Source: Pukyongia salina (GTDB lineage: Bacteria > Bacteroidota > Bacteroidia > Flavobacteriales > Flavobacteriaceae). From it: a stretch of 64,000 nucleotides of DNA. Positions 53,456-63,381 of this stretch are shown in pieces. The DNA is taken from NCBI RefSeq assembly GCF_002966125.1, contig NZ_CP027062.1, positions 1,798,001 to 1,862,000 on the forward strand. Reading direction: 5' to 3'. The stretch's first letter is position 1; each line of letters opens with the position of its first letter. The notes below the pieces were generated by a model. It worked only from the letters and a program-made list of their open reading frames with translations. It did no database searches and was not told where the DNA came from. The position numbers were made by a program, and so were the translations under genes.

Positions 53456-54250
53456 ATGGATAAGAAAGTAGCGATCATTGGTTGTGGGAATTTGGGAATA
53501 GCTATTCTAAAAGGATTGCTGGACAGCAAGTATACCGCAGCAGAGAATATCACCGTAACTCGAAGGAATGTGGAGGCTCTTAGCGAATTCTCCAGGGAAG
53601 GAGTAGTGGTTACAACCGATAATCGTTCAGCGGTTAAAAATGCCGATCTCATCCTCGTTGCCTTGAAACCGCATAACATCCTAACCGTTTTACAAGATCT
53701 AAAACAAGAATTTGACCCTAACAGGCATATCCTGATATCCCTCGCAACTGGAATCTCAATTGCCCAACTAGGAGAGGCTAGCTCGACAGAGCTGTCAATA
53801 TTCAGGGCTATGCCTAATACTGCCGCTTTTGTAAAGGAGTCGCTCACTTGTATTTGTGCGAATACCGATAACCGGCAGACGCTGGAAACAGTGCGGCAGT
53901 TATTTGATGGGATAGGGGAGATCCAGTTCATAGAAGAAGAGCTTATGGAAGCGGCCACCGTCCTGGGAGCCTGTGGTATTGCCTATGTCTTACGATTTAT
54001 GCGGGCCATGGTTCAGGGTGGGATCCAAATTGGTTTTAGCTCTAAAGTTGCAAGTTTTATAGTAAATCAGACAGTGAACGGAGCATCGAGATTACTTATA
54101 GAGAAAAGGGCACATCCCGAGGAGGAGATCGATAAGGTTACTACCCCCAAAGGATGTACAATTGAAGGGTTAAATGAAATGGAGCACAATGGATTTAGCT
54201 CTGCACTAATTAAGGGAATTGTTACCTCCTTTGAAAAGATCGAAAAATAA
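53456..54250 (+). CDS. proC: pyrroline-5-carboxylate reductase
   Basis: A 264-residue enzyme with N-terminal Rossmann motif VAIIGCGNLGIAILKGL, the ALKPHNI and FRAMPNTAAFVKES motifs, and the C-terminal TTPKGCTIEGLNEME signature. It reduces P5C to proline in the cytoplasm. Its position inside the SAM-I operon, 10 bp after hom, is unexpected for proline synthesis. Confidence 0.9.
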   Translation: MDKKVAIIGCGNLGIAILKGLLDSKYTAAENITVTRRNVEALSEFSREGVVVTTDNRSAVKNADLILVALKPHNILTVLQDLKQEFDPNRHILISLATGISIAQLGEASSTELSIFRAMPNTAAFVKESLTCICANTDNRQTLETVRQLFDGIGEIQFIEEELMEAATVLGACGIAYVLRFMRAMVQGGIQIGFSSKVASFIVNQTVNGASRLLIEKRAHPEEEIDKVTTPKGCTIEGLNEMEHNGFSSALIKGIVTSFEKIEK

Positions 54251-54266
54251 TTCAGAAATACAATTT

Positions 54267-54686
54267 ATGAAAGTAACGCTCAACAGATTAAACGATGATT
54301 TCCATTTCGAAGCCAAAGGTGCTTCCAATGTGGTGGTACATATAGACAGCAAAGTAAACGAAGAAGTGCATGGGGCTAGTCCCATGGAACTATTACTCAT
54401 GGCTGTGGGTGGATGCAATGCCATCGACATAGTGTCGATATTAAAAAAACAAAGACAGCAAATCACCTCCTACGCAATTGAAGTGGAAGGAAAACGTAAA
54501 GAAGTTAGGCAGGCCAAGCCGTTTGAGGCAATACATGTTACTGTTTTTCTTGAAGGTGATATAGATGAGGCCAAGGCTAAAAGAGCGGCCCAGCTTAGTT
54601 TCGAGAAGTATTGCTCTGTCTCAATTACGCTGGAAGGCGCGGTGGAGGTAACTTACGATGTGTATGTAAATGATAGGAAGGTATGA
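54267..54686 (+). CDS. OsmC family protein
   Basis: About 139 residues from the ATG at 54267 ([24 protein letters not shown]); the longer frame overlaps proC and is unlikely. OsmC signatures: [22 protein letters not shown] with one Cys, and [14 protein letters not shown] with the second. Likely a peroxide or thiol-related OsmC-like protein. It overlaps the split MetH gene by 4 bp (ATGA). Confidence 0.85.
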   Translation: MKVTLNRLNDDFHFEAKGASNVVVHIDSKVNEEVHGASPMELLLMAVGGCNAIDIVSILKKQRQQITSYAIEVEGKRKEVRQAKPFEAIHVTVFLEGDIDEAKAKRAAQLSFEKYCSVSITLEGAVEVTYDVYVNDRKV

Positions 54687-55693
54687 GTGTATTTTTAGAT
54701 GAACTAAATAAAAGAATACTTGTGTTGGATGGTGCGATGGGCACCATGTTACAGCGGTATAATTTTACCGAAGAGGATTTTAGGGGTGAACGGTTTAAAG
54801 ATCATCACAAGTCGGTAAAGGGAAATAACGACTTATTATCCATCACCCAACCCCAGGCCATCGCCGAAGTGCATGGTAAATATTTTGAAGCTGGAGCAGA
54901 CATTGTGGAGACCAATACCTTTTCGGGTACCAGGATCGCTATGGCCGATTACGACATGGAAGATCTTGTTTACGAACTAAACTACGAATCGGCTAAGATC
55001 GCTAAAGAAGTTGCTCTCGAATATACGCGACAAGATCCGGATAAACCGAGATTTGTGGCCGGAGCTATGGGTCCCACCAATAAAACAGCCAGCATGTCTC
55101 CTAATGTGAATGACCCGGGATACAGGGGAATAACTTTCGATGCGTTACGTGCGGCTTACAAAGAGCAGGCAGAGGCTTTGGTAGATGGCGGTGTTGATTT
55201 CCTGTTGGTTGAAACTATTTTCGACACGCTCAATGCCAAGGCTGCTCTGTTTGCCATTGAAGAACTCAAAGAAGAGAAAAATATCGATCTGCCTGTTATG
55301 GTTAGTGGTACGATCACCGATGCCTCGGGCAGGACCTTATCCGGGCAAACAGCCGAAGCATTTCTAATTTCAATTTCTCATGTTCCGCTGGTTAGTGTTG
55401 GTTTTAATTGTGCCCTGGGTGCAAAACAGCTCACCCCGCACCTGGAAGTGATCGCGCACAGGACAGATCTTGCCGTTTCGGCATACCCTAATGCAGGCTT
55501 ACCTAACGCCTTTGGAGAGTATGATGAGAGTGCCGATGAGATGGCCGAACAGATCCGCGAATACCTGGATCGGGGGTTGATAAACATCATTGGTGGTTGC
55601 TGCGGAACAACACCGGCCCATATAAAGGCTATTGCCCAACTGGCGGCCTCCTATCAACCTCGTCCCCTAAAAGTTAACACTTTAAAAGTGTGA
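54683..55693 (+). CDS. methionine synthase, homocysteine-binding subunit (split MetH N-terminal part)
   Basis: A 336-residue protein equal to the N-terminal homocysteine domain of Met[26 protein letters not shown], zinc ligands in GFNCALG and [11 protein letters not shown]. The remaining MetH domains are encoded by the next gene, 7 bp downstream. The two proteins would have to associate to transfer the methyl group. It overlaps OsmC by 4 bp. Confidence 0.9.
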   Translation: MSVFLDELNKRILVLDGAMGTMLQRYNFTEEDFRGERFKDHHKSVKGNNDLLSITQPQAIAEVHGKYFEAGADIVETNTFSGTRIAMADYDMEDLVYELNYESAKIAKEVALEYTRQDPDKPRFVAGAMGPTNKTASMSPNVNDPGYRGITFDALRAAYKEQAEALVDGGVDFLLVETIFDTLNAKAALFAIEELKEEKNIDLPVMVSGTITDASGRTLSGQTAEAFLISISHVPLVSVGFNCALGAKQLTPHLEVIAHRTDLAVSAYPNAGLPNAFGEYDESADEMAEQIREYLDRGLINIIGGCCGTTPAHIKAIAQLAASYQPRPLKVNTLKV

Positions 55694-55700
55694 TAAATCT

Positions 55701-58391
55701 ATGAACAGCACCATGATCGAAACAAGATATTTGAAATTATCCGGACTGGAACCTTTAGTTATCACTCCGGAAAGTAATTTCATTAATGTTGGTGAACGGA
55801 CTAATGTTGCCGGATCCAGGAAATTCTTAAGGCTCATCAAGGATGGTAAGTACGAGGAAGCACTGGATATTGCAAGACATCAGGTGGAGGGAGGAGCGCA
55901 GATCATAGACGTGAATATGGATGACGGTCTTATAGACGGTCGCGCCGCTATGGTAAAGTTTCTTAATCTCATTGTTTCCGAACCAGATATTTCGAGAGTC
56001 CCTATAATGATCGATAGCTCGAAATGGGAGATCATCGAAGCGGGATTACAGGTAGTGCAGGGGAAATGTGTGGTGAACTCTATAAGTTTAAAGGAAGGGG
56101 AAGAAGAGTTTCTCCATCAGGCAAAATTAATTAGAAGATATGGAGCCGCAGTGATCGTAATGGCCTTCGATGAGACCGGGCAGGCCGATAATTATGAGCG
56201 GCGCATTGAGATAGCGAAAAGATCTTACGATCTGTTGGTGAAGAAGGTAAATTTCCCTCCCGAAGATATCATATTCGACCTCAATATCTTTCCCGTGGCT
56301 ACAGGGATGGATGAACATCGTAGAAATGCCGTCGATTTTATAGAAGGGACACGCTGGGTAAAGGAAAATCTCCCGCATTGTAGTGTGAGTGGAGGAGTAA
56401 GTAACGTTTCTTTTAGTTTCCGGGGGAATGATGTAGTACGTGAAGCCATGCACTCGGTTTTCCTGTATCATGCCATCCAGGCAGGGATGAATATTGGTAT
56501 AGTGAACCCGGCCATGCTGGAGGTCTACGACGATATACCCAAAGACCTGCTGGAATATGTGGAAGACGTGATCCTGGACCGTAGGGATGACGCCACAGAA
56601 CGACTTTTAGAATTTGCCGAGACCGTAAAAGGGGAACGAAAAGAAAAAGTAGCCGATCTATCCTGGCGGGAACTACCGCTACAGGATAGGATAACACGGG
56701 CTTTGGTAAAAGGGATAGATGCTTATATTGAAGTAGATGTAGAAGAAGCCCGACAGCAAGTAGATAAACCTATAGAGGTGATCGAAGGCCATTTGATGAT
56801 AGGTATGAATGTAGTGGGTGATCTCTTCGGAAGTGGTAAAATGTTCCTTCCGCAGGTGGTGAAATCGGCGCGGGTAATGAAAAAAGCTGTGGCTTATTTG
56901 CTTCCTTTTATTGAAGAAGATAAGGATGCAACTTCATCCTCCAACGGAAAGATCCTTATGGCCACAGTAAAGGGCGATGTTCATGATATTGGAAAGAACA
57001 TAGTTTCGGTAGTTCTGGCCTGCAACAACTATGAGATCATCGATCTGGGGGTAATGGTGCCTGCAGAGAAGATCATAGCAACAGCCAAGGAGGAGAATGT
57101 CGATATTATTGGGCTCAGTGGTTTGATAACACCTTCGTTAGACGAAATGGTCTTTCTTGCCAAAGAAATGCAGCGCCAGCAGTTTGAAGTGCCGCTTCTT
57201 ATAGGTGGAGCTACCACAAGCAGAGCACATACCGCGGTTAAGATAGATCCGCAATACGAAAATGCCGTGGTGCATGTTAACGACGCCTCCCGGGCGGTAA
57301 CAGTGGTAGGAGACCTGCTTCAGAAAGACAGAAAACAGGGATATAAAAACGACCTAAAGAAAGAATACGCAGAATTTAGAGAAAACTTTCTTGGACGCCA
57401 GCAGAGGAAAGAATATCTCAGCCTGGAAGAGGCCAGAAAGAATAAGTTATCCCTGGACTGGAGTAGTGATCATATCGTTACCCCCAACGAACCCGGGATC
57501 CATCAAATTATGGATCTGGATCTCAATTTGTTATTGCCATATATCGATTGGACCCCTTTCTTCAGGAGTTGGGACCTGCACGGTCGGTTTCCGAACATTC
57601 TTGAAGATAGGGTGGTAGGAGAACAGGCCACAGAGTTGTATGAGGATGCTCAGCAAATGCTTAGGCGGATTATTTCTGAAAAATTGTTGCAAGCCAGGGC
57701 GGTTTTCGGACTTTTTGAAGCGAACAGTATAAACGATGATGATATAGAGGTTGTGGTTCCTTCTGAAGGTAATTCAGAAAAAAAGATCTTCCGAACCTTA
57801 AGACAACAATCCAGAAAAGCAAAAGATAGGCCCAACCTGGCTCTGGCAGATTTTATCGCGCCGAAGGATACGGGGATCACAGATTATATGGGTTGTTTTT
57901 GTGTAACGGCCGGCTTTGGAACCGACGAGCTGGCTATGAAATTTGAACAAGAGCACGACGACTATAACAGCATAATGGTAAAAGCACTTGCCGATAGGCT
58001 GGTGGAAGCTTTCGCCGAGTATTTACACGAACAGGTGAGAAAAAAATACTGGGGTTACGCCGCCGATGAAGAATTAAGCAATACAGAGCTTATAAGCGAA
58101 TCCTACCAGGGGATTAGACCGGCTCCCGGCTATCCTGCCTGTCCCGACCATCTGGAAAAAGAGACCATTTGGGACATTCTCAAAGTGAAGGAGACCATTG
58201 GTGTATCACTCACAGAGAGCCTTGCTATGTGGCCAGCAGCTTCGGTTTCGGGATATTATTTCGGAAATGCAGAGGCAAAATATTTTGGTTTGGGAAAGAT
58301 CAGGGAAGATCAGGTAAAAGATTTTGCATCGAGAAAAGGAATTTCAGAAGAAAAAGCCTTTAAATGGCTACAAACAAGTTTAGCAGATTAA
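55701..58391 (+). CDS. metH: cobalamin-dependent methionine synthase, folate/B12/activation part (split MetH)
   Basis: An 896-residue protein with the pterin (methyltetrahydrofolate) domain at about 20-290 ([19 protein letters not shown]), cap and B12 domains at about 320-560 with GDVHDIGKN (cobalt-ligand His428), and a C-terminal SAM-binding activation domain ([34 protein letters not shown]). The homocysteine domain is on the preceding gene. It needs vitamin B12, but no cobalamin riboswitch is visible. metF begins directly after its stop. Confidence 0.95.
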   Translation: MNSTMIETRYLKLSGLEPLVITPESNFINVGERTNVAGSRKFLRLIKDGKYEEALDIARHQVEGGAQIIDVNMDDGLIDGRAAMVKFLNLIVSEPDISRVPIMIDSSKWEIIEAGLQVVQGKCVVNSISLKEGEEEFLHQAKLIRRYGAAVIVMAFDETGQADNYERRIEIAKRSYDLLVKKVNFPPEDIIFDLNIFPVATGMDEHRRNAVDFIEGTRWVKENLPHCSVSGGVSNVSFSFRGNDVVREAMHSVFLYHAIQAGMNIGIVNPAMLEVYDDIPKDLLEYVEDVILDRRDDATERLLEFAETVKGERKEKVADLSWRELPLQDRITRALVKGIDAYIEVDVEEARQQVDKPIEVIEGHLMIGMNVVGDLFGSGKMFLPQVVKSARVMKKAVAYLLPFIEEDKDATSSSNGKILMATVKGDVHDIGKNIVSVVLACNNYEIIDLGVMVPAEKIIATAKEENVDIIGLSGLITPSLDEMVFLAKEMQRQQFEVPLLIGGATTSRAHTAVKIDPQYENAVVHVNDASRAVTVVGDLLQKDRKQGYKNDLKKEYAEFRENFLGRQQRKEYLSLEEARKNKLSLDWSSDHIVTPNEPGIHQIMDLDLNLLLPYIDWTPFFRSWDLHGRFPNILEDRVVGEQATELYEDAQQMLRRIISEKLLQARAVFGLFEANSINDDDIEVVVPSEGNSEKKIFRTLRQQSRKAKDRPNLALADFIAPKDTGITDYMGCFCVTAGFGTDELAMKFEQEHDDYNSIMVKALADRLVEAFAEYLHEQVRKKYWGYAADEELSNTELISESYQGIRPAPGYPACPDHLEKETIWDILKVKETIGVSLTESLAMWPAASVSGYYFGNAEAKYFGLGKIREDQVKDFASRKGISEEKAFKWLQTSLAD

Positions 58392-59348
58392 ATGAAAGTA
58401 ACAGAACATATTGCCAACGGAAAGGGAAAAACCCAGTTTTCATTCGAAATTTTACCCCCTTTGAAGGGGCAGAATATCCAGTCGATCTTCGACAGTATCG
58501 ACCCCCTAATGGAGTTCAAACCACCCTTTATCGACGTAACGTACCATCGGGAAGAGTACGTTTATAAAGAAATGGAAAATGGGCTACTTCAGAAAAAAGT
58601 AGTGAAAAAACGACCCGGGACTGTAGGTATTTGCGCCGCCATACAGAATAAGTACCAGGTAGATGCTATACCGCATATACTTTGCGGTGGCTTTACAAAA
58701 GAGGACACAGAGAATTTCCTGATCGACCTGGATTTCCTGGGGATTGATAATGTAATGGCCTTGCGTGGGGATGCCGTGAAAACAGAGACCTATTTCACTC
58801 CCGAGAAGGAAGGCCATCGTTATGCAAATGAGTTGGTTCAACAGATAGATGCTCTCAATAAAGGCGAATACCTGGACGAGGAAATAATGAATCAGGCACA
58901 GACAGATTTCTGTATTGGCGTGGCGGGATATCCCGAGAAACATATGGAAGCTCCCAATATGGAAAGCGATTTACATTTTCTGAAAAAGAAACTTAAGAAC
59001 GGTGCGGAATATATTGTTACCCAGATGTTCTTTGATAACAATAAGTATTTTGAATTTGTGGAAAAGTGTCGCTCTGCGGGAATAACTGCGCCTATCATCC
59101 CCGGACTTAAACCTATTTCTACTAAGAAACAATTAAACCTTATCCCGCAGCGATTTAATGCAGACCTGCCTGAAGCCCTTATCAAGGAAGTCCTTAAATG
59201 TGAGACTAATGAACAGGTAAAAGAGGTAGGGATCGAGTGGTGTGTGGAACAAAGCAAAGAACTTATAAAGGAAAAGGTTCCCTTTCTGCATTATTATTCT
59301 ATGGGAAAGAGTGATAATATAAAGGCAATTGCGAGGCAATTATTTTAA
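58392..59348 (+). CDS. metF: methylenetetrahydrofolate reductase
   Basis: A 318-residue flavoenzyme supplying methyltetrahydrofolate to MetH. Motifs: FSFEILPPLKGQN with the catalytic Glu, DVTYHREEY, LDFLGIDNVMALRGD, and QMFFDN. Its ATG follows the metH stop directly (TAA-ATG). It closes the seven-gene SAM-I operon. Confidence 0.95.
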   Translation: MKVTEHIANGKGKTQFSFEILPPLKGQNIQSIFDSIDPLMEFKPPFIDVTYHREEYVYKEMENGLLQKKVVKKRPGTVGICAAIQNKYQVDAIPHILCGGFTKEDTENFLIDLDFLGIDNVMALRGDAVKTETYFTPEKEGHRYANELVQQIDALNKGEYLDEEIMNQAQTDFCIGVAGYPEKHMEAPNMESDLHFLKKKLKNGAEYIVTQMFFDNNKYFEFVEKCRSAGITAPIIPGLKPISTKKQLNLIPQRFNADLPEALIKEVLKCETNEQVKEVGIEWCVEQSKELIKEKVPFLHYYSMGKSDNIKAIARQLF

Positions 59349-59401
59349 AAGAATTAACCCTAATATATATGAAATCTTATCTTTACTATAACTAATTCGA
59401 C

Positions 59402-59815
59402 ATGTTATCGCGTAAAACAAAATACGGATTAAAAGCACTCACATTCCTGGCTAAACAGGATAAGAACGAGCCTGTTCAGATCTCGGTGATCTCACAATCG
59501 GAAAACATCTCGCATAAGTTTTTGGAGAGTATCCTTCTCATTCTTCGGAAGGCGGGTTATCTGGGATCCAAGAAAGGCAAGGGTGGGGGATATTATCTTA
59601 TGAAGCATCCTTCAGAAATACCGATCGCTGCAGTTTACCGAATACTGGAAGGGCCAATTGCCATGATGCCCTGTGTAAGTCTCAATTTTTACGAAAAATG
59701 TGATGACTGCCCCGATGAGGAAGCTTGCAGTGTACATAATTTAATGGTTCAGGTACGGGATAATTGTCTGCAGATCTTTGAAAATACCAGTTTAGAAGAT
59801 CTTATTAAAAGTTAA
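59402..59815 (+). CDS. Rrf2 family transcriptional regulator
   Basis: A 137-residue protein with an Rrf2 winged helix (MLSRKTKYGLKALTFLAKQDKNEPVQISVISQSENISHKFLESILLILRKAGYLGSKKGKGGGYYL) and three or four cysteines in the C-terminal region (MMPCVSLNFYEKCDDCPDEEACSVH), spaced like the Fe-S ligands of IscR/CymR-type proteins. The near-palindrome AAATCTATAGGTTT before cysH is a likely target. It could sense cysteine or Fe-S status (inference). Confidence 0.9.
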   Translation: MLSRKTKYGLKALTFLAKQDKNEPVQISVISQSENISHKFLESILLILRKAGYLGSKKGKGGGYYLMKHPSEIPIAAVYRILEGPIAMMPCVSLNFYEKCDDCPDEEACSVHNLMVQVRDNCLQIFENTSLEDLIKS

Positions 59816-59840
59816 TAGAAACCCATGTAAAATATTATCG

Positions 59841-59848
59841 TAGATTTG
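59841..59848 (+). promoter_or_regulatory. Bacteroidota -7 promoter box for cysH
   Basis: TAGATTTG matches TAnnTTTG exactly; transcription would start about 59854, 29 bases before the cysH ATG. Confidence 0.6.
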
Positions 59849-59859
59849 TTTACTCTACT

Positions 59860-59873
59860 AAATCTATAGGTTT
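59860..59873. promoter_or_regulatory. putative Rrf2 operator before cysH
   Basis: AAATCTATAGGTTT is a 14-bp dyad with one mismatched pair (AAAnCTATAGnTTT). It lies just downstream of the expected cysH transcription start, an ideal place for a repressor. The adjacent Rrf2 gene is the likely source. Confidence 0.55.
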
Positions 59874-59882
59874 ATTATAGTT

Positions 59883-60515
59883 ATGAATACAATCACTTCG
59901 GAAAACATTCACTTATTCAACCAAAATTTAAGATACGAAGAACCTGCGGAAATTATTTCATTCGCTTTAGGTTTGGCCAAAAATCCACTTGTAACTACTA
60001 GTTTTGGGCCTTATTCGGCGGTTTTGCTTCATGCCGTAACCAATCAAAAGAAAGATATAAAAGTGGTATGGTGCGATACGGGTTACAATACAGACGAGAC
60101 CTATGAGCATGCTAAATACCTTATGGAAACACTTCACCTCAATATCGAAATCTTTGCCCCTAAATACACTACGGCCTTTTTAAATCATACTATTGGGAGA
60201 CCGGATATTGAAAATCCGAAGCATGCTGTTTTTTCCGAGAAGGTGAAGTTAGAACCCTTCACCAGGGCGCTGAACAAATACAAGCCTGATGTATGGTTTA
60301 CCAATATCCGTGCAGGACAGACTAAACATCGGGATTCGTTGGATATCTTAAGTCTGGATGAAGATGGAATTTTAAAAGTGAGTCCGTTCTATTACTTTAC
60401 AGATGCGCAGCTAAAATCTTATTTATCCCTTCATAAATTACCAGCCGAATTCAATTATTTCGATCCTGTAAAAGCATTGGAAAATAGGGAATGCGGAATC
60501 CACTTGCGGAATTAA
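59883..60515 (+). CDS. cysH: phosphoadenosine-phosphosulfate reductase family protein
   Basis: A 210-residue protein with the PAPS reductase fold: TTSFGPYSAVLLHAV P-loop-like, VVWCDTGYNTDETYEHAKYL, VWFTNIRAGQTKHRDSLDIL, and the C-terminal ECGIH with Cys204. It lacks the CC...CxxC Fe-S cysteines of APS reductases, so it fits PAPS-type reductases, releasing sulfite with thioredoxin. No cysD/N/I genes are present in the window, so its pathway partners are elsewhere. It ends only six residues after the catalytic Cys. Confidence 0.85.
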   Translation: MNTITSENIHLFNQNLRYEEPAEIISFALGLAKNPLVTTSFGPYSAVLLHAVTNQKKDIKVVWCDTGYNTDETYEHAKYLMETLHLNIEIFAPKYTTAFLNHTIGRPDIENPKHAVFSEKVKLEPFTRALNKYKPDVWFTNIRAGQTKHRDSLDILSLDEDGILKVSPFYYFTDAQLKSYLSLHKLPAEFNYFDPVKALENRECGIHLRN

Positions 60516-60534
60516 TTTTATTTATTTTTACGCT

Positions 60535-61500
60535 ATGGATTTGGCCATTCCACAGCGAGAAGAACTACTCAAAACACAGGAGGCATTGTTGCCGTACGTT
60601 CACCGGACACCTGTGTTGGAATCGGCTTTGCTCAATGAACTAAGCGGAGCCCGTCTTTATTTCAAATGTGAGAATTTTCAGAGAATGGGCGCCTTTAAAA
60701 TGCGAGGAGCCATGAATGCAGTGTTACAATTTTCGGAAGCTGAAAAAGAAGCCGGGGTGGTAACTCATTCTTCCGGGAACTTCGGCCAGGCGGTGGCCCT
60801 GGCAGCCAAAAATCTTGGGATAAAAGCATTTATAGTGATGCCATCTTCCGCACCTGCGGTTAAAAAGAGTGCTGTACGCACCTACGGAGGATTGATAACC
60901 GAGTGCGAACCTACTCTGGCCGCACGTGAGGCCGAAGCTGCGCGGATCGTTAAAGCTACCGGTGCTACTTTTCTACATCCTTCCAATCAGATAGAAGTGA
61001 TTATGGGTAATGCCACAGCTGCTATGGAGTTACTGGAATCGCAACCCGAACTCGACTTTATCTTTACGCCCATAGGGGGTGGAGGGCTTATCGCCGGGAC
61101 GGCTCTGGCGGTTCATTATTTTGGAAATGAATGTAAAACGATTGGGGGAGAACCGCTGGCAGCAGATGACGCCTGGAGGTCGCTAAAGACTGGCAAAATT
61201 GAAACCAACACAAACACCAATACCATTGCCGATGGATTAAGAACAAATTTAGGAGATGTAAATTTTCCTATTATTAAAATGTTGGTGCCGGAGATCATCC
61301 GCGTAACTGAAGATGAGATAATCGAAAGCCTGAGACTTATCTGGGAACGGATGAAGATAGTGGTTGAACCTTCCAGCGCGGTGCCCTTGGCTGCTCTAAT
61401 TAAAGAGAAGGGACGCTTCAGAAATAAAAAAATTGGCATCATTCTCTCGGGAGGAAATGTAGATCTGGCTGCACTCCCCTTTTCCCATAGCAAACAATGA
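60535..61500 (+). CDS. PLP-dependent threonine/serine dehydratase or serine racemase-like enzyme
   Basis: A 321-residue fold-type II PLP enzyme: FQRMGAFKMRGAMNAVLQ with PLP Lys55, SSGNFGQAVALAAK, PIGGGGLIAGTALAV and ILSGGNVDL. It lacks the C-terminal ACT regulatory domain of biosynthetic IlvA, so catabolic threonine/serine dehydratase or serine racemase is more likely. It is 20 bp after cysH, and its stop overlaps the PagL-like gene by 4 bp. Confidence 0.9.
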   Translation: MDLAIPQREELLKTQEALLPYVHRTPVLESALLNELSGARLYFKCENFQRMGAFKMRGAMNAVLQFSEAEKEAGVVTHSSGNFGQAVALAAKNLGIKAFIVMPSSAPAVKKSAVRTYGGLITECEPTLAAREAEAARIVKATGATFLHPSNQIEVIMGNATAAMELLESQPELDFIFTPIGGGGLIAGTALAVHYFGNECKTIGGEPLAADDAWRSLKTGKIETNTNTNTIADGLRTNLGDVNFPIIKMLVPEIIRVTEDEIIESLRLIWERMKIVVEPSSAVPLAALIKEKGRFRNKKIGIILSGGNVDLAALPFSHSKQ

Positions 61501-62603
61501 AGAAGGAGGCTATGATGAAATGGATGCTGATCTTGTTTTTTCTTGCTACTCCTCTCGTAGGCCAGGAAAAGTATCCGGGAAAATACTCTTTTGATGTTTC
61601 GTATGGCTACGGGACTATCCTTAGGCATAATAAGAATATTGCGCATTTGGTAATAGCCCATCCCCAGGTGATAACATTGGGTGTTAATCGTAAGACCTTC
61701 GGTGAAAAGCCCTGGCAGCAAAGTTTTAATTACCCGGACTGGGGGCTGTCGTTTCAGTTTACAGATTTTAGAAACGAGGTATTAGGGAAGAATTTCGGCA
61801 TTTTGGCACATTACAATTTCTATTTTCTCAATAGAAACGTAAGGCTTCACCTGGCCCAGGGAATAAGTTACAACACCCATCCCTTCGATCTGGAAACCAA
61901 CCCAAAGAACAATGCATTTGGTAGCCTTTTACTGTCTTCAACAGCCCTGGGATTATATTACGATCTACCGTATCTACTGGATGATTTCGGACTCTTATTC
62001 GGCATCTCACTTTATCATCATTCTAATGGGAGTATAAAAGCACCAAATACAGGGACAAATATTCTTTCCTTCGAAATGGCTCTTTCATACAACAAATCTG
62101 TTCAGCAGGAAAATTCGTTTAATTCGGGAGAACAAGAGGAAGTAGATAGATCTGTTCATTGGAATGTTGCTGTGAGTGGCGGATTTAACAGTAGCGATTA
62201 CCTTAACCTGGGAACACATCCGTTTGCGGTAGTTAGCGGATATGCGGATAAACGCCTAGGGAGTATTAGTGCAGTACAGTTGGGTGCCGAAATATTTTTT
62301 TCCGAATTCCTACGAGAAGAGATCAGGTATGTGGCCGCGGCATTTCCAAAGCGGGGAATAGATCCGGACACCGATTGGAAACGTGTGGGGATCTTTGCAG
62401 GCCATGAATTTAGGATAGGAGATATTGGCCTGCCCACTCAAATAGGATACTATATTTACTATCCATACACATACGAAAGCCGTGTGTACCTTCGTGTAGG
62501 GGGGAAATATTATTTTAACCACAGGTGGTTTACTACCTTAACCATCAAGGCCCATGCTGCAAACGCCGAAGCCATCGAATTTGGAGCAGGCATAAGATTG
62601 TAA
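61497..62603 (+). CDS. acyloxyacyl hydrolase / PagL-like outer-membrane protein (copy 1)
   Basis: A 368-residue exported protein with a signal peptide (MLILFFLATPLVGQ). It shows the PagL family features: beta-barrel strands, GRHN/H-rich start, and the active-site region HHSNGSIKAPNTGTN with the catalytic H-x-S pair. PagL removes a 3-O acyl chain from lipid A. In PagL a catalytic Glu lies 12 residues after the Ser; here that position is Asn. A paralog begins at 63382. It overlaps the previous gene by 4 bp. Confidence 0.8.
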   Translation: MKKEAMMKWMLILFFLATPLVGQEKYPGKYSFDVSYGYGTILRHNKNIAHLVIAHPQVITLGVNRKTFGEKPWQQSFNYPDWGLSFQFTDFRNEVLGKNFGILAHYNFYFLNRNVRLHLAQGISYNTHPFDLETNPKNNAFGSLLLSSTALGLYYDLPYLLDDFGLLFGISLYHHSNGSIKAPNTGTNILSFEMALSYNKSVQQENSFNSGEQEEVDRSVHWNVAVSGGFNSSDYLNLGTHPFAVVSGYADKRLGSISAVQLGAEIFFSEFLREEIRYVAAAFPKRGIDPDTDWKRVGIFAGHEFRIGDIGLPTQIGYYIYYPYTYESRVYLRVGGKYYFNHRWFTTLTIKAHAANAEAIEFGAGIRL

Positions 62604-62604
62604 A

Positions 62605-63354
62605 ATGAAAAAGTATCTCATTATATTATTTGTGATCCTGGCTGCATGTGACAGTAGTGATGCTCCAGACTGTCTCAGGGTGGCCGGTAACAGGGAGGTG
62701 AGATTTTTTTCTGTTTCTGAATTTAACTCCATCCGTATTGAGGATAATATCAACCTGGTGATAAGACAGGGTGATGAAATCAAGGTAAGTGTGGAAGCCG
62801 GCAAGAATTTATTTGAAGAAATTAAGGTGGTAGTTGAAGGAAATACACTTGTGATCACAAATGATAGTCGCTGTGAACTTTTCAGAAATTATGAAGATGT
62901 GACCGCTCTGGTATCGGCTCCTAATATATCGGAGATTCGCAATGCCTCAATTGGCAACGTGTATAGCGAAGGGATACTAAACTATCCGGTTCTCTCGTTG
63001 GGTAGTAATACCAACGGCGGAATTGATAATGTGAAAAAAAGCGGAGATTTCATCGTAGAACTGAATTGTGATCTTCTCATAGCCGAAGCCAATGGATTTA
63101 GCCGATATTTTGTGAGTGGAATTGCACGAGAAGCCAGAATTGTTTTTACAGATGAATTACCCTTATTTGAAGGCGCAAATTTTTTCGTGGACGACTTAGT
63201 TGTCTTTCAACGAAGTGCTAATATCATGAGAGTAAATCCTTTAAATAGTATTCGTGGTGAGATTAGAGGAACCGGGGACATAATTGCCGTGAATCGACCC
63301 GAAATTGTTGAGGTGGATGAATTTTTTACAGGGCGGCTAATATTTGAAGATTAG
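62605..63354 (+). CDS. head GIN domain lipoprotein (DUF2807-like)
   Basis: A 249-residue lipoprotein (ILAAC, lipobox near residue 15). The body follows the head-GIN (DUF2807) pattern: VREVRFFSVSEFNSIRIEDNINLVIRQGDEIKVSVEAG, VTALVSAPNISEIRNASIGNVYS, FIVELNCDLLIAEANGF. These form parallel beta-helical surface domains, of unknown function. It is sandwiched between the two PagL-like genes and starts 2 bp after copy 1. Confidence 0.8.
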   Translation: MKKYLIILFVILAACDSSDAPDCLRVAGNREVRFFSVSEFNSIRIEDNINLVIRQGDEIKVSVEAGKNLFEEIKVVVEGNTLVITNDSRCELFRNYEDVTALVSAPNISEIRNASIGNVYSEGILNYPVLSLGSNTNGGIDNVKKSGDFIVELNCDLLIAEANGFSRYFVSGIAREARIVFTDELPLFEGANFFVDDLVVFQRSANIMRVNPLNSIRGEIRGTGDIIAVNRPEIVEVDEFFTGRLIFED

Positions 63355-63381
63355 TGTATATTTACACGATTCTATGAAAAA

